A DNA stretch of 64,000 bases from Pontivivens insulae (GTDB taxonomy: Bacteria; Pseudomonadota; Alphaproteobacteria; Rhodobacterales; Rhodobacteraceae). Of the stretch, positions 38,529 to 46,866 are shown piece after piece (the first letter of the stretch is position 1; every line of letters starts with the position of its first letter). The notes under the pieces were generated by a model, which saw nothing but the letters and a program-made list of their open reading frames with translations, ran no database searches and had not been told where the DNA came from. Position numbers and translations under genes: made by a program. The stretch lies in NCBI RefSeq assembly GCF_900302495.1, contig NZ_OMKW01000004.1, positions 124,001-188,000 on the forward strand, read 5' to 3'.

Positions 38529-39149
38529 ATGGAATACACCCTCATCGGTCATCCGCACACCCGCGCCATGCGTGTCATGTGGATGCTTGAGGAAGTGGGC
38601 CAGCCCTACACGCTGATCCCCGCCAAACCGCACCAGGAGGCCGTTGTCAGCCGCTATCCCGTCGGCAAGGTCCCGGCCCTCGTCGTGGGCGAAACAGTGC
38701 TGACGGATTCCGCTGCAATCTGCACCTATCTTGCCGACCGGTTCGAGGCGATGACGCTGACGGCCGGCACGGTTGAGCGTGGGCAGCAGGACGCACATTT
38801 GCAGTTCATCCTCGATGAGCTCGACGGCACGCTGTGGCAAGCGTCAAAGCACAAGTTCGTGCTCCCCCCCGAATTGCGGGTCGAGGGGGTACACGCCACA
38901 GCACATCATGAGTGGAAGCGCGGCGTGAAAGAGTTGGAGCGTCGTTTGGGCGACCAACCCTTCCTGATGGGAGAGGCATTCACCGTGCCCGACCTGATCG
39001 CCGCCCATTGCCTGGTCTGGGCGATCTCCGCGAAATTCGATGTAGAGAGCGATCTGGTCATGGCCTATGGCAAGCGCTGCCGCTCTCGCCCGGCGTTCAA
39101 GGCCGCCCGTGCACGTGGCGCGGAAGAGATCGGGAAAATAACCTCCTGA
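38529..39149 (+). CDS. Glutathione S-transferase family protein
   Basis: A 206-residue thioredoxin-fold/helical GST. The N-terminal domain has VMWMLEEVGQPYTLI, the cis-Pro segment GKVPALVVGE and the Asp-Ser pair TDSAAICTYLADRF for glutathione binding. The C-terminal domain has FTVPDLIAAHCLVW. No particular substrate can be assigned. It begins 23 bases after holA and may share its transcript. Confidence 0.9.
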   Translation: MEYTLIGHPHTRAMRVMWMLEEVGQPYTLIPAKPHQEAVVSRYPVGKVPALVVGETVLTDSAAICTYLADRFEAMTLTAGTVERGQQDAHLQFILDELDGTLWQASKHKFVLPPELRVEGVHATAHHEWKRGVKELERRLGDQPFLMGEAFTVPDLIAAHCLVWAISAKFDVESDLVMAYGKRCRSRPAFKAARARGAEEIGKITS

Positions 39150-39153
39150 CAGG

Positions 39154-39182
39154 AAAAAGGGCGGCCCGAAAGCCGCCCCTTT
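39154..39182. terminator. Bidirectional terminator between GST and dctP-like gene
   Basis: GGGCGGC (39159-39165) pairs with GCCGCCC (39172-39178). An A run precedes the stem (39154-39158) and CTTT follows, so it can stop transcripts from both convergent genes. Confidence 0.75.
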
Positions 39183-39207
39183 CAATGCATCCTAGCGTGC
39201 GCCCGGC

Positions 39208-40323
39208 TCAGAAATCGTCCTGACCAGAGCCGAAGACCGCCTCCGCCGCGTCGCGCCGTGCGAAATAGGCTGCGAAGCTTTCAGAGTTCCACTCCATCAA
39301 GCCGCGCTGGTAGTTCAGGAAGCTCTCGTTGATCCGCGCGCCAAGCTCATCTTCCTCCGCCACGCTGCCGCGCACGCGATAGGCGATGTCGGCCAGCTGG
39401 TCGAACACATCGTCGGGAATGCGCGTCGGCTCTGTGCCGTATTCCATCAACATCTGGCTAAGCGCCTTGCCATTGCCCGCATAGTAGTCAGAGCAGGATT
39501 GCGAATTCTCGATATCCGCAGCCGTCTGAATGATCGCTTGATCGCGCGCATCCAGCCCGTTCCACATGTCGAGGTTCATGCCAAGGCCCGACACTGTGCC
39601 CGGCTCCTGAAACCCTGGGAAGATGTAGGTGGACAGCAGTTTGGGGAAGCCGAAGGCGAGGTCGTCATTCGGGCCGACCCATTCCAGCGCGTTGATGTCG
39701 CCGTTGAACAGCGCTTCCACGATTTGACCGCCGGGGGTGACGACCGTTTCCGCGCCCAGTTCGCGCAGCACCGCGGCGCCCAGGCCGGGAATACGCATCT
39801 TCAGATCGGCAATATCATCGATACTCTCGATGGCATTGTTGAACCAACCGCCCATCTGCACACCTGTGCCACCGCACGCGATGGTGCGCACGTTGTAGCG
39901 GCCCGAAAGCTCTTCCCACAGTTCCTGACCTCCGCCGAAACGCAGCCAGCCGTGGATCTCAGTCATCATCAGACCCAGCGGAACGGAGGTGAAGAAGTTG
40001 AAACCGCGGTGCTTGCCCTGAAAATAGTAATCGGCGGAGTGATAGAACTCCACATCACCGGCCCCGACCGCATCGTGGACATCAAACGCGCCCATCAGCG
40101 TACCAGCCGGGAAAACTTCTACCTGCAAGCGGCCATCGGACAGCTCACCGATGGTATCGGCCGTCCGCTGGGCGGAGCCAGAGAGAATCGCCAGATCCGC
40201 AGGCCAGGACGTGACCATGCGCATCTGACGCACACCTTGTGCATAGAGTGGTGCGGCAAGGGCTGCGGGGGCAGCGGCGGCGGCGCCAAGGGCCGCGCGG
40301 CGGGATATCGACGTGTGGGGCAT
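39208..40323 (-). CDS. TRAP transporter solute-binding protein (DctP family)
   Basis: The 371-residue precursor has a Tat-type signal (SISRRAALGAAAAAPAALAAPLYAQG). The body shows TRAP features: DGRLQVEVFPAGTLMGAFDVHDAVGAG, the ligand strand LKMRIPGLGAAVLRELGA and NALEWVGPNDDLAFG, whose Trp-x-Gly-Pro contacts the acid or keto group. AGGAG with 8-base spacing supports the ATG at 40323. The usual membrane genes (dctQ/dctM) are absent. The next upstream gene is a diverged paralogue. Confidence 0.93.
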   Translation of the reverse strand: MPHTSISRRAALGAAAAAPAALAAPLYAQGVRQMRMVTSWPADLAILSGSAQRTADTIGELSDGRLQVEVFPAGTLMGAFDVHDAVGAGDVEFYHSADYYFQGKHRGFNFFTSVPLGLMMTEIHGWLRFGGGQELWEELSGRYNVRTIACGGTGVQMGGWFNNAIESIDDIADLKMRIPGLGAAVLRELGAETVVTPGGQIVEALFNGDINALEWVGPNDDLAFGFPKLLSTYIFPGFQEPGTVSGLGMNLDMWNGLDARDQAIIQTAADIENSQSCSDYYAGNGKALSQMLMEYGTEPTRIPDDVFDQLADIAYRVRGSVAEEDELGARINESFLNYQRGLMEWNSESFAAYFARRDAAEAVFGSGQDDF

Positions 40324-40351
40324 CGCTATCTCCTTTCTGAATGTCATTGGA

Positions 40352-41398
40352 TCAGGAGGGCACGTTGCGTGCGCGGTTTTCGGTGAAGGCAGCTTCGCTC
40401 ACGCGGGTCCAATTCTGGACCGCTTCGGCAAACCGACCATAGGCGCGGAACGCCCTCCGGCCCTGACCACCCTCATCACCGAGGCTCTCATAGACGGCGC
40501 GTGACGCTTCCATCATCGCATCCCAAGTGCCTTGCGGCATTGCCTCGATTGCAGCACCTTGCGTCAACTTCAGCGCCTGATAAGCCAGCGCATTGCCTTG
40601 CATGGACTGTGCGTTGTTCAGATGCGTTTCCGCCTTTGCCGCGGCCTCAAGAACCGCGCGCGCGGCATCATCCAGACCGTCCCAGGTGGCTTTGCCAAAA
40701 GTCAGCGACATTGCACTGCTGGGCCGTGTCGGCGTGTTGGTGTACAGGCGTCCGGGCGCGTTGTCCCGGCTCTGATACTGGGCTGCAAGCGGCCCGGTTT
40801 CATAGATATCTGCTCCACCCGCGAACGGGCCGGACAGCGATGCGGCCTCAACTGCGGCTCCCAGCGCTGAATAGACCTGCCGGGCCAGTCCGCTGGCCGA
40901 AACGGTCTTGCCCGAAAGGGCATCGGCCGAATCGAGCGCTTCACCCGACCACAGCATCTCTCCACCCGAATCGCCGATCAGAAGGCTTTTCATGCCGTAT
41001 TCTGCGGAAAGAGCATCCCAGCGTTCCTGCCCCGTGTCGGAGCGAATCCATGCCTCCAGCTCACGTTCCATCATGCCACCGGGAACCGAGCAGAACAGAC
41101 CGAATGCAGGGTCGAGGTCGAACCAAAGATCCTCGTTGCCGGCCACACACCCGATGGAGCCGTCATTCAACGCAGCATTCAGATCACCGCCCGGAAGGGC
41201 CTGAATATCAAGCGTCAAAGCTCCATTGGTCAGGGCCGAAACACGTTCGGCCATTCGTGCCGCCATGTTTGCCCGCGCGTCTCCGTCGCCAAACGCTACG
41301 GCTGCTGTCAGCTGTTGCGTGCCCTGCGCAACCGCAGGCGCGGCGAGGGCCATGCCGCCCACACCCGCACCTGCGACGAGAAATCCCCGTCTATCCAT
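40352..41398 (-). CDS. Diverged TRAP-type binding-protein paralogue
   Basis: A 348-residue protein with a Tat-type signal (DRRGFLVAGAGVGGMALAAPAVAQG) and the same overall pattern as its neighbour: LPGGDLNAAL, then FCSVPGGMMERELEAWIRSDTGQERWDALSAEYGMKSLLIGDSG. The ligand-site strand is altered: the EWVGPNDD motif is missing (GADIYETGPLAAQY in its place) and the arginine strand reads SGKTVSASGLARQVYSALGA. It is probably coexpressed with the gene 28 bases downstream, with different or lost ligand. Confidence 0.8.
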   Translation of the reverse strand: MDRRGFLVAGAGVGGMALAAPAVAQGTQQLTAAVAFGDGDARANMAARMAERVSALTNGALTLDIQALPGGDLNAALNDGSIGCVAGNEDLWFDLDPAFGLFCSVPGGMMERELEAWIRSDTGQERWDALSAEYGMKSLLIGDSGGEMLWSGEALDSADALSGKTVSASGLARQVYSALGAAVEAASLSGPFAGGADIYETGPLAAQYQSRDNAPGRLYTNTPTRPSSAMSLTFGKATWDGLDDAARAVLEAAAKAETHLNNAQSMQGNALAYQALKLTQGAAIEAMPQGTWDAMMEASRAVYESLGDEGGQGRRAFRAYGRFAEAVQNWTRVSEAAFTENRARNVPS

Positions 41399-41500
41399 TT
41401 AAGTGTCCTTCCCCAGACCTATTTTTCCCTGTCACTGCCTTGCGGCCACACCCCCAAACAGGTCGGAAGACCTTGGCGTTAAAATGACGAGGCCACAATT

Positions 41501-41806
41501 GTGGAAAATACTGAGACAATCTGCCCGCTTTGCCACCGTGTGATCCCGCCACATGCGCGGCAGAGCCGTCACCACCTTATCCCGCAATTGCGTGGCGGCA
41601 AGGGTGGTGAGACGGTGCTGCTTCACCAGATTTGCCATAACGAGATCCATTCGGTGCTCACCGAGACAGAGCTGGTCCGCGCATTCAATACGATTGACGC
41701 ACTGCGTGCCCATCCGCAATTGGCCCGCTTTATCAAGTGGATCGCTAAGCGCGATCCGGCCTTTCATGGCCGGACCGTCGGAAATCACCGCAAGCGGCGA
41801 CGCTAG
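41501..41806 (+). CDS. Small HNH endonuclease
   Basis: A 101-residue protein with a zinc-finger HNH module: ICPLCHR ... SRHHLIPQLRGGKGGETVLLHQICHNEIH. CxxC and CH are the zinc ligands and the RHHLIP histidine is catalytic. GTG 41501 is the start. It stands alone, not in an intron or restriction locus, and ends 6 bases from the convergent SDR gene. Many single HNH genes in this group have unknown roles. Confidence 0.88.
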   Translation: MENTETICPLCHRVIPPHARQSRHHLIPQLRGGKGGETVLLHQICHNEIHSVLTETELVRAFNTIDALRAHPQLARFIKWIAKRDPAFHGRTVGNHRKRRR

Positions 41807-41812
41807 GCACGT

Positions 41813-42568
41813 TCAGTCAATCAGGCCAATCGCCCGCCGGATTTCCTCATCGCGCAGGCTCACATCCTGCCCGGCAAATTTCGCACCAGCCGGACCGCAA
41901 AGCCACAGGATCGCTTCGGCGGGCCATTCAGGGGGAATGTGATCGGACCAGTCGAGTGTCGACACCGGGTTCACACCGCTCGCCTTGATCTCGCGCTGCA
42001 TCTGCGTGGCAACGGTGCCGGGGGACAGGCCAACGCAGCGAATGCGCTCTCCTTCTTCCTTCGCGACGCATGCGGTCAGCATCTTTGCCGCGGCTTTCGA
42101 CGCACAATAATGGGACCAGCCCTCCAGCGCACTGTTGGCTGCACCAGACGAGATATTGATGATCGTTCCGCCATCCGAAAGGACTGGCAGAACCGCTCGG
42201 ATTCCGTTGAATGTGCCGGTCGCATTGATGTTGAAGGCTTGCGCCCAGTCTGCCGGATCGCTTTGGGCAATGCGGGCAATCGGCTCGATAACGCCTGCAT
42301 TGTTTACCAGCACATCGACCGTGCCAAATGCCTCACGTGCTTGGGACACAAGCCCCGCGACCGAGCCATAGTCCGAGACATCGCACGTCACCGCGAGCGC
42401 GGCGCCACCGTCTTGCCGAATGGAGTCGGCGATTTGCCCGATGGCGCCTGCCGATCGGGCGGCAAGCACCACATTCGCGCCCTCACGCGCAAAGGCGCGT
42501 GCTGCGGCCTCTCCGATCCCGCGCGAGGCACCTGTGACAATGGCGGTCTTTCCGCGGACATGGTTCAT
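41813..42568 (-). CDS. Short-chain dehydrogenase/reductase
   Basis: A 251-residue classical SDR: cofactor motif TGASRGIG, NNAG, catalytic Ser in INISSGAANS, and Tyr-x3-Lys in HYCASKAAAK. Arg/Asp preference at the end of beta-2 (LAARSAG) hints at NADP. The substrate is unknown. It follows the amidinotransferase gene by 27 bases and is likely cotranscribed with it. Confidence 0.92.
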   Translation of the reverse strand: MNHVRGKTAIVTGASRGIGEAAARAFAREGANVVLAARSAGAIGQIADSIRQDGGAALAVTCDVSDYGSVAGLVSQAREAFGTVDVLVNNAGVIEPIARIAQSDPADWAQAFNINATGTFNGIRAVLPVLSDGGTIINISSGAANSALEGWSHYCASKAAAKMLTACVAKEEGERIRCVGLSPGTVATQMQREIKASGVNPVSTLDWSDHIPPEWPAEAILWLCGPAGAKFAGQDVSLRDEEIRRAIGLID

Positions 42569-42595
42569 GGCGTTTCTCCAATTCTGGCTTCGGGA

Positions 42596-43702
42596 TCACT
42601 GCTTGGGGAAATAGTCCTGCAATCCACCTTCGCGCCGCACATCTGCCGTGCAGCAATGCAGGCCACCGCCAAACGCATAAGCGTCCCGCAGATCGACCGG
42701 CACGACCTCAAATCCCAATTTGTCGAGCTGATCAGCCTGATACACCTCGGACGCTTCTACACAGACTGTCTTGTCATCGAGGGCCAACACGTTCATCGAC
42801 AGCCAGACGCTGGAATAGCACAGCGCAGGCGGCTGATTGTGCGCCGGTTGCGCCGCATCCACAATTTCCCAGCCATTGCGCTCGAAAAGTCCGCGCTGAT
42901 CGTCGGGCAGACGGCGCTGCGGGTTGTTGAGGATCAGTCCCGGGCGCAGAGGCGTGAAGGTCGCGTCGATATGGATCGGATAGGGATCACCGGGGAAGTT
43001 CACCGTGTGCACGCGATGATCGGGGAAATGACGCTTGAGCCATTCGATCCCCTTCAGGTTCGTCGTGAACCCATGCTGCACGACAAGGTCCTTGCCAAAA
43101 CGCAGCACATCCGCAGCATCGAACAGCGGTTCTTCCTCTGTCGTCACGAAATGTTTCTCAGCCGCCCATTTCAAGCGCTGCTCCACCCCGATCTTCTCGC
43201 TGAGGTAGTTGTCGTGATAATCCGCGTCCGTCAGCCGTGGCTTGGGCGCTGCTTCATGGCGGAAGCCCGGATCCTCGTCGAAATAGCGCTGCATGAGCGG
43301 GCGATAGCACAGATATTCGAACCAGCGACACCGATAGCTCATCGTCGCTTCGAGGATCTCCTTGCCGACCGTCAGCAGCACGTCGCGCGGCGGCATGCAC
43401 CCAAACTGACTGTCCGTGTGGAAGTCTGGTGTCGTAACCGGCAACGAAAAATCGGTCGGCGTCGGTCGATCCACAATGATCCCGCGCCCCTCCAGCATCG
43501 CCGCGAAATTGTCGAGCAGTTCGTTGCCCTTGTCGATCATCTCCTGCGGACGCTTGCCATGCTGACCGCGCATGTCGCTATCCTCAGGAACCTTCGCTTC
43601 CAGCGCTGGCTCATTGGGCGGAATGTGACAATCAGTAGCGCGTCCCACGATGACGTGGCGAAGCGGATCCCATTCTGTCCAGCTTTCGACGATTGTTCCC
43701 AT
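42596..43702 (-). CDS. Glycine/inosamine-type amidinotransferase
   Basis: A 368-residue guanidino-group transferase of the AGAT/StrB family. Motifs are ESWTEWDPLRHVIVGRA at the N terminus, FPGDPYPIHIDATFTPLRPG (catalytic His-x-Asp) and GGGLHCCTADVRR with nucleophile Cys about 350. It moves an amidino group from arginine to an amine; the acceptor (glycine, an inosamine or another) cannot be read from sequence. GGGAGG lies 5 bases before ATG 43702. Confidence 0.88.
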   Translation of the reverse strand: MGTIVESWTEWDPLRHVIVGRATDCHIPPNEPALEAKVPEDSDMRGQHGKRPQEMIDKGNELLDNFAAMLEGRGIIVDRPTPTDFSLPVTTPDFHTDSQFGCMPPRDVLLTVGKEILEATMSYRCRWFEYLCYRPLMQRYFDEDPGFRHEAAPKPRLTDADYHDNYLSEKIGVEQRLKWAAEKHFVTTEEEPLFDAADVLRFGKDLVVQHGFTTNLKGIEWLKRHFPDHRVHTVNFPGDPYPIHIDATFTPLRPGLILNNPQRRLPDDQRGLFERNGWEIVDAAQPAHNQPPALCYSSVWLSMNVLALDDKTVCVEASEVYQADQLDKLGFEVVPVDLRDAYAFGGGLHCCTADVRREGGLQDYFPKQ

Positions 43703-43793
43703 GACGGCCTCCCTATGCATTGCTCAGCGCGAGACAAGCACCGGCCAAGTCGCCTTGCAAGCCTATTCACTCACAGCCGTCATACCGTCGCGC

Positions 43794-44255
43794 TCACTTG
43801 GGCAATCTCTCAATCGTCCCCTCAATTGACAGCGCTTGGCGATAGCGATGCCGCCTTTTGTAAAGATACCGTGCAAACTGCGCCATGAAGGCCGTCTGAA
43901 CCCCGGCATCAATGTCGACACGATCAGTCCACACTGCCGTCCCATCATCGCGGGGCTGCACGCTCAGGCGATGATCCCAGTGCCGTATGGCGCCGCCTGC
44001 CTCCCGACTTTGCAGCCAGCGCCCGGCCCGATCCATCTCGACCACTTCCATCCTGTGGCCCTTTATCTTCAGGACACCCCAAAAGGTGACATCCACGGTC
44101 ATCGGCTTGCCGACTTCCACCACCGTGCCATCTGGCACGCCTTCGTAAACGGCAAGTCCACGCATGGCCGCCCGCATCTCGTCGAAATTCAGCGCGGCTG
44201 CAAATATCTCATCTGCTGACCCATCATAGACGGCTGATACGGTGACACGTCGCAT
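43794..44255 (-). CDS. SRPBCC (START-like) family protein
   Basis: A 153-residue helix-grip protein: RRVTVSAVYDGSADEIFAAALNF at the N terminus and a final ARYLYKRRHRYRQALS helix. Such proteins bind small hydrophobic ligands; this type is annotated as a polyketide-cyclase or dehydrase relative without proven activity. GGAG precedes ATG 44255 by 5 bases. It is divergent from pmbA. Confidence 0.8.
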   Translation of the reverse strand: MRRVTVSAVYDGSADEIFAAALNFDEMRAAMRGLAVYEGVPDGTVVEVGKPMTVDVTFWGVLKIKGHRMEVVEMDRAGRWLQSREAGGAIRHWDHRLSVQPRDDGTAVWTDRVDIDAGVQTAFMAQFARYLYKRRHRYRQALSIEGTIERLPK

Positions 44256-44355
44256 GTGATCTCCTTTTAATTGCGGCAGTTCTATCACCTGTGTTGCAAC
44301 GCACAACGACTGCGCGCCCTTGACCCGCCGTGCGGCGCACGCCAAGTCAGCGTGC

Positions 44356-45699
44356 ATGACACAGAACCTCTCTGACCTCACCGAAAGCCTGATCGACGCG
44401 GCCCGCCGCGCGGGCGCTGATGCAGCCGATGCCATCGCCATCCGCGATGACAGCCAGTCCATCGAAGTGCTCAAGGGCAAGCTGGAACATGCCGAGCGCA
44501 GCGAAGGGACGGAGGCCGGTCTGCGCGTCTTCGTGGATGGCCGTCAGGCGAGTATCTCCGCATCCGATACGCGCCCGGCGATGATCGACACACTGGCCCA
44601 GCGGGCCGTCGCAATGGCGCGCATCGCGCCGGAAGATCCACACGCCATGATCGCCCCGGCAGAAATGCTGGCGCGAACGACAGAGGCGACTGCACTCGAT
44701 CTCGTCGACACCGCACGCCCCGATCCAGCCGCGCTCGAAGCCATGGCCCTCGAAGCTGAGGAGGCGGCGCTGGCAGTGTCCGGCGTCGCGCAAACGCAGG
44801 CGTCTGGGGCCGCCGCATCTTATCGGGATATGCATCTTGCCACTTCGAACGGATTTTCCGGGGGCTATGCGCGTACGGGCTATTCACTCTCGACCGTGGC
44901 GATTTCTGGCGAAGGCCTGTCGATGGAGCGGGACTATTTCGGTGACAGCCGCACCCATCTCTCTGATCTGATGAGCGCGGGGGAGATTGGCCGCCGGGCT
45001 GGCGAACGCGCGGTTGAGCGGGCAGGGGCAACAAAGCCCCCCACGGGCCGCTATCCCGTCCTTTATGATGAGCGGGTCTCTGCCACGCTGATCGGACACC
45101 TCGTCGCCGCGTTCAACGGGGCATCGGTGGCGCGCGGGGCGAGCTGGCTGAAGGACGCCATGGGCGAACAAGTGCTGCCCAAGGGGCTAGATCTCATAGA
45201 GGATCCGCATCGGGCACGCACGACCGGGTCTCGCCCCTTCGACGCAGAAGGATTGGCCACGCGCCGCCACGTCTGGGTGCAGGACGGCCAATTGACGGGA
45301 TGGACCCTCGATCTGGGCACCGCCAGCAAAATGGGGCTCGAAAGCACGGCCAGTGCAGCGCGCGGTTTGTCCGGCGGCCCATCGCCCTCGGTCGGCAATC
45401 TTGCATTGACCCAAGGCGGGCAAAGCCGTGAGCAGTTGTTGTCCGATATGGGAACGGGCCTCCTGATCACGTCGATGATCGGGTCTTCGATCAACTCGAC
45501 CACTGGCGACTATTCTCGCGGCGCGTCTGGCTTTTGGGTCGAAAACGGGCAGATCAGCCACCCCGTGAATGAATGCACCGTTGCAGGCAACCTGCGCGAT
45601 ATGCTGATGACCATCCGTCCGGCCAATGACGCCCGCACCCACCTCAGCCGTGTGGTGCCGTCGCTCCTCGTCGAAGGGTTGACCATTGCAGGGGCATAA
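44356..45699 (+). CDS. pmbA: TldD/PmbA family metalloprotease-like protein
   Basis: A 447-residue PmbA (TldE) protein. Family segments are EVLKGKLEHAERSEGTEAGLRVF, YSLSTVAISGEG, PVLYDERVSATLIGHLVAAFNG and the C-terminal INSTTGDYSRGASGFWVENG. In other bacteria TldD and TldE together cleave microcin and antitoxin peptides; the zinc HEXXH is in TldD, not here. ATG 44356 is chosen. Its end overlaps the next gene by 14 bases. Confidence 0.92.
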   Translation: MTQNLSDLTESLIDAARRAGADAADAIAIRDDSQSIEVLKGKLEHAERSEGTEAGLRVFVDGRQASISASDTRPAMIDTLAQRAVAMARIAPEDPHAMIAPAEMLARTTEATALDLVDTARPDPAALEAMALEAEEAALAVSGVAQTQASGAAASYRDMHLATSNGFSGGYARTGYSLSTVAISGEGLSMERDYFGDSRTHLSDLMSAGEIGRRAGERAVERAGATKPPTGRYPVLYDERVSATLIGHLVAAFNGASVARGASWLKDAMGEQVLPKGLDLIEDPHRARTTGSRPFDAEGLATRRHVWVQDGQLTGWTLDLGTASKMGLESTASAARGLSGGPSPSVGNLALTQGGQSREQLLSDMGTGLLITSMIGSSINSTTGDYSRGASGFWVENGQISHPVNECTVAGNLRDMLMTIRPANDARTHLSRVVPSLLVEGLTIAGA

Positions 45700-46465
45700 G
45701 GCGGACCGCCTCCTGCTCGAACAGGCGGCCCGTGATGCGGGCGCGCTGGCTTTGACCCATTTCGGCAATCGCCCGAAGCGCTGGTCGAAAGAGGATAATT
45801 CCCCCGTCAGCGAGGCTGATCTCGCCGTTGATGCACGTCTGCGCGATATTCTGCTCGCGGCGCGTCCCGACTATGGCTGGCTGTCCGAGGAAACGGCCGA
45901 CACGCCCGACCGGCTGGCATGTGAGCAGGTCTTCATCGTGGATCCGATTGATGGCACGCGCGCGTTCCTGCGCGGGGAGCAGGGATGGTGCATCGCTCTT
46001 GCCGTCGCGACCGGTGGAAAGGTCACGGCCTCTGCGATCTATGCACCGGTGACGGATACGCTTTACAGTGCGGCCTTGGGCGATGGTGCCTACCGCGATG
46101 GCGCTGTGCTCTCAGGATCGGGCCGCACCTCCATTGAGGGGGCAAGCATTTCCATCCCACGAGACTATCTCGCCGCCAACCATTGGCCTGGAGGCGCGCC
46201 ACCAGTAACCGCCGCACGCAGCGGTGCGCTCGCGCTCCGTCTTGCCCGCGCGGCCAGTGGAGAGGTGGACGGCTCCGTCTCTCTGCGTCCTGTCTGGGAG
46301 TGGGATAGCTCTGCGGGCACACTTCTGGCGATGGAGGCTGGCCTGTTGGCGACCCGCGAAGATGGTCAACCGACGGTGTTCAACTCGGCCACACCGCGCC
46401 ATCAGGGCCTGATCGTTGCACCCCCACCCCTTCACGCCGCGCTCGTGGCCGCACGGTCGGGGTAA
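45686..46465 (+). CDS. Inositol monophosphatase/bisphosphate nucleotidase family phosphatase
   Basis: A 259-residue magnesium-dependent phosphatase: SEETAD (metal Glu), DPIDGTRAF (metal Asps), a central GARSGALALRL-type strand and WEWDSSAGTLLAMEAG near the end. CysQ-like 3'-phosphoadenosine phosphatases and inositol phosphatases share these motifs, so the substrate is open. The TTG start at 45686 overlaps pmbA. Confidence 0.86.
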   Translation: MQGHKADRLLLEQAARDAGALALTHFGNRPKRWSKEDNSPVSEADLAVDARLRDILLAARPDYGWLSEETADTPDRLACEQVFIVDPIDGTRAFLRGEQGWCIALAVATGGKVTASAIYAPVTDTLYSAALGDGAYRDGAVLSGSGRTSIEGASISIPRDYLAANHWPGGAPPVTAARSGALALRLARAASGEVDGSVSLRPVWEWDSSAGTLLAMEAGLLATREDGQPTVFNSATPRHQGLIVAPPPLHAALVAARSG

Positions 46466-46502
46466 TTCTGCGGTTTATCTGAGCCGGTTCCGACAGGTGA
46501 CG

Positions 46503-46567
46503 GTGCAAAATTCGGTGCACGGGTTGTGCACACATTGTGCACGGGTGGTGTACGCCCCATCTTGACC
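46503..46567 (+). promoter_or_regulatory. Helically phased GTGCAC array upstream of the waaA/lpxK operon
   Basis: GTGCAA (46503), then GTGCAC at 46515, 46526 and 46537 and GTGTAC at 46548, the last four exactly 11 bases apart, so they lie on about one face of the helix. A TTGACC -35-like hexamer (46562-46567) follows; the -10 is weak (AGGTTG at 46585). The array is a good candidate operator for cooperative binding of a regulator. Confidence 0.45.
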
Positions 46568-46622
46568 TTGCGGGGCGGGCCGGTAGGTTGCGCCGCAACG
46601 TCGCCTTTAGCGGAGAATGACC

Positions 46623-46865
46623 ATGACCCAGCGCCTTCACCTCGTCTTCGGAGGGGAGCTCGTGGACACGCAGACGACCCAGTTCGTCGATCCTGAGCAG
46701 ATTGATATCGTTGGAATTTTCCCAAATTACGCAAAGGCTTACGCGGCGTGGAAAGACGCCGCCCACCGCACCGTCGACAGCGCGCAGACCCGCTATTTCA
46801 TCGCCCATCTTCACCGCCTGCGCGACGAAGAGGCTGCTGCCTCCTCAACTGAAGAGCTGGGCTGA
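46623..46865 (+). CDS. DUF4170 domain protein
   Basis: An 80-residue protein (QRLHLVFGGELVDTQT, DIVGIFPNYAKAYAAWKDAAHRTVDSAQTRYFIAHLHRL) matching the DUF4170 pattern. Its place before the lipid A genes is common in alphaproteobacteria; the function is unknown. ATG 46623 with GGAG at 7 bases is chosen over ATG 46617, which leaves only 1 base. Confidence 0.85.
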   Translation: MTQRLHLVFGGELVDTQTTQFVDPEQIDIVGIFPNYAKAYAAWKDAAHRTVDSAQTRYFIAHLHRLRDEEAAASSTEELG

Positions 46866-46866
46866 C

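Noticed and set aside
41460-41473. Short palindrome AGGTC-N4-GACCT upstream of the HNH gene
   Set aside because: Only 5 bp per arm, expected often by chance, with no second copy.
41501-41806. The HNH gene as part of a homing intron or restriction system
   Set aside because: No flanking split gene, methyltransferase or repeat was found; it is a lone small HNH protein.
41939-43888. A 649-codon plus-strand open frame crossing the SDR, amidinotransferase and SRPBCC genes
   Set aside because: It is antisense to three genes with clear catalytic motifs and crosses their boundaries; it is a composition artefact.
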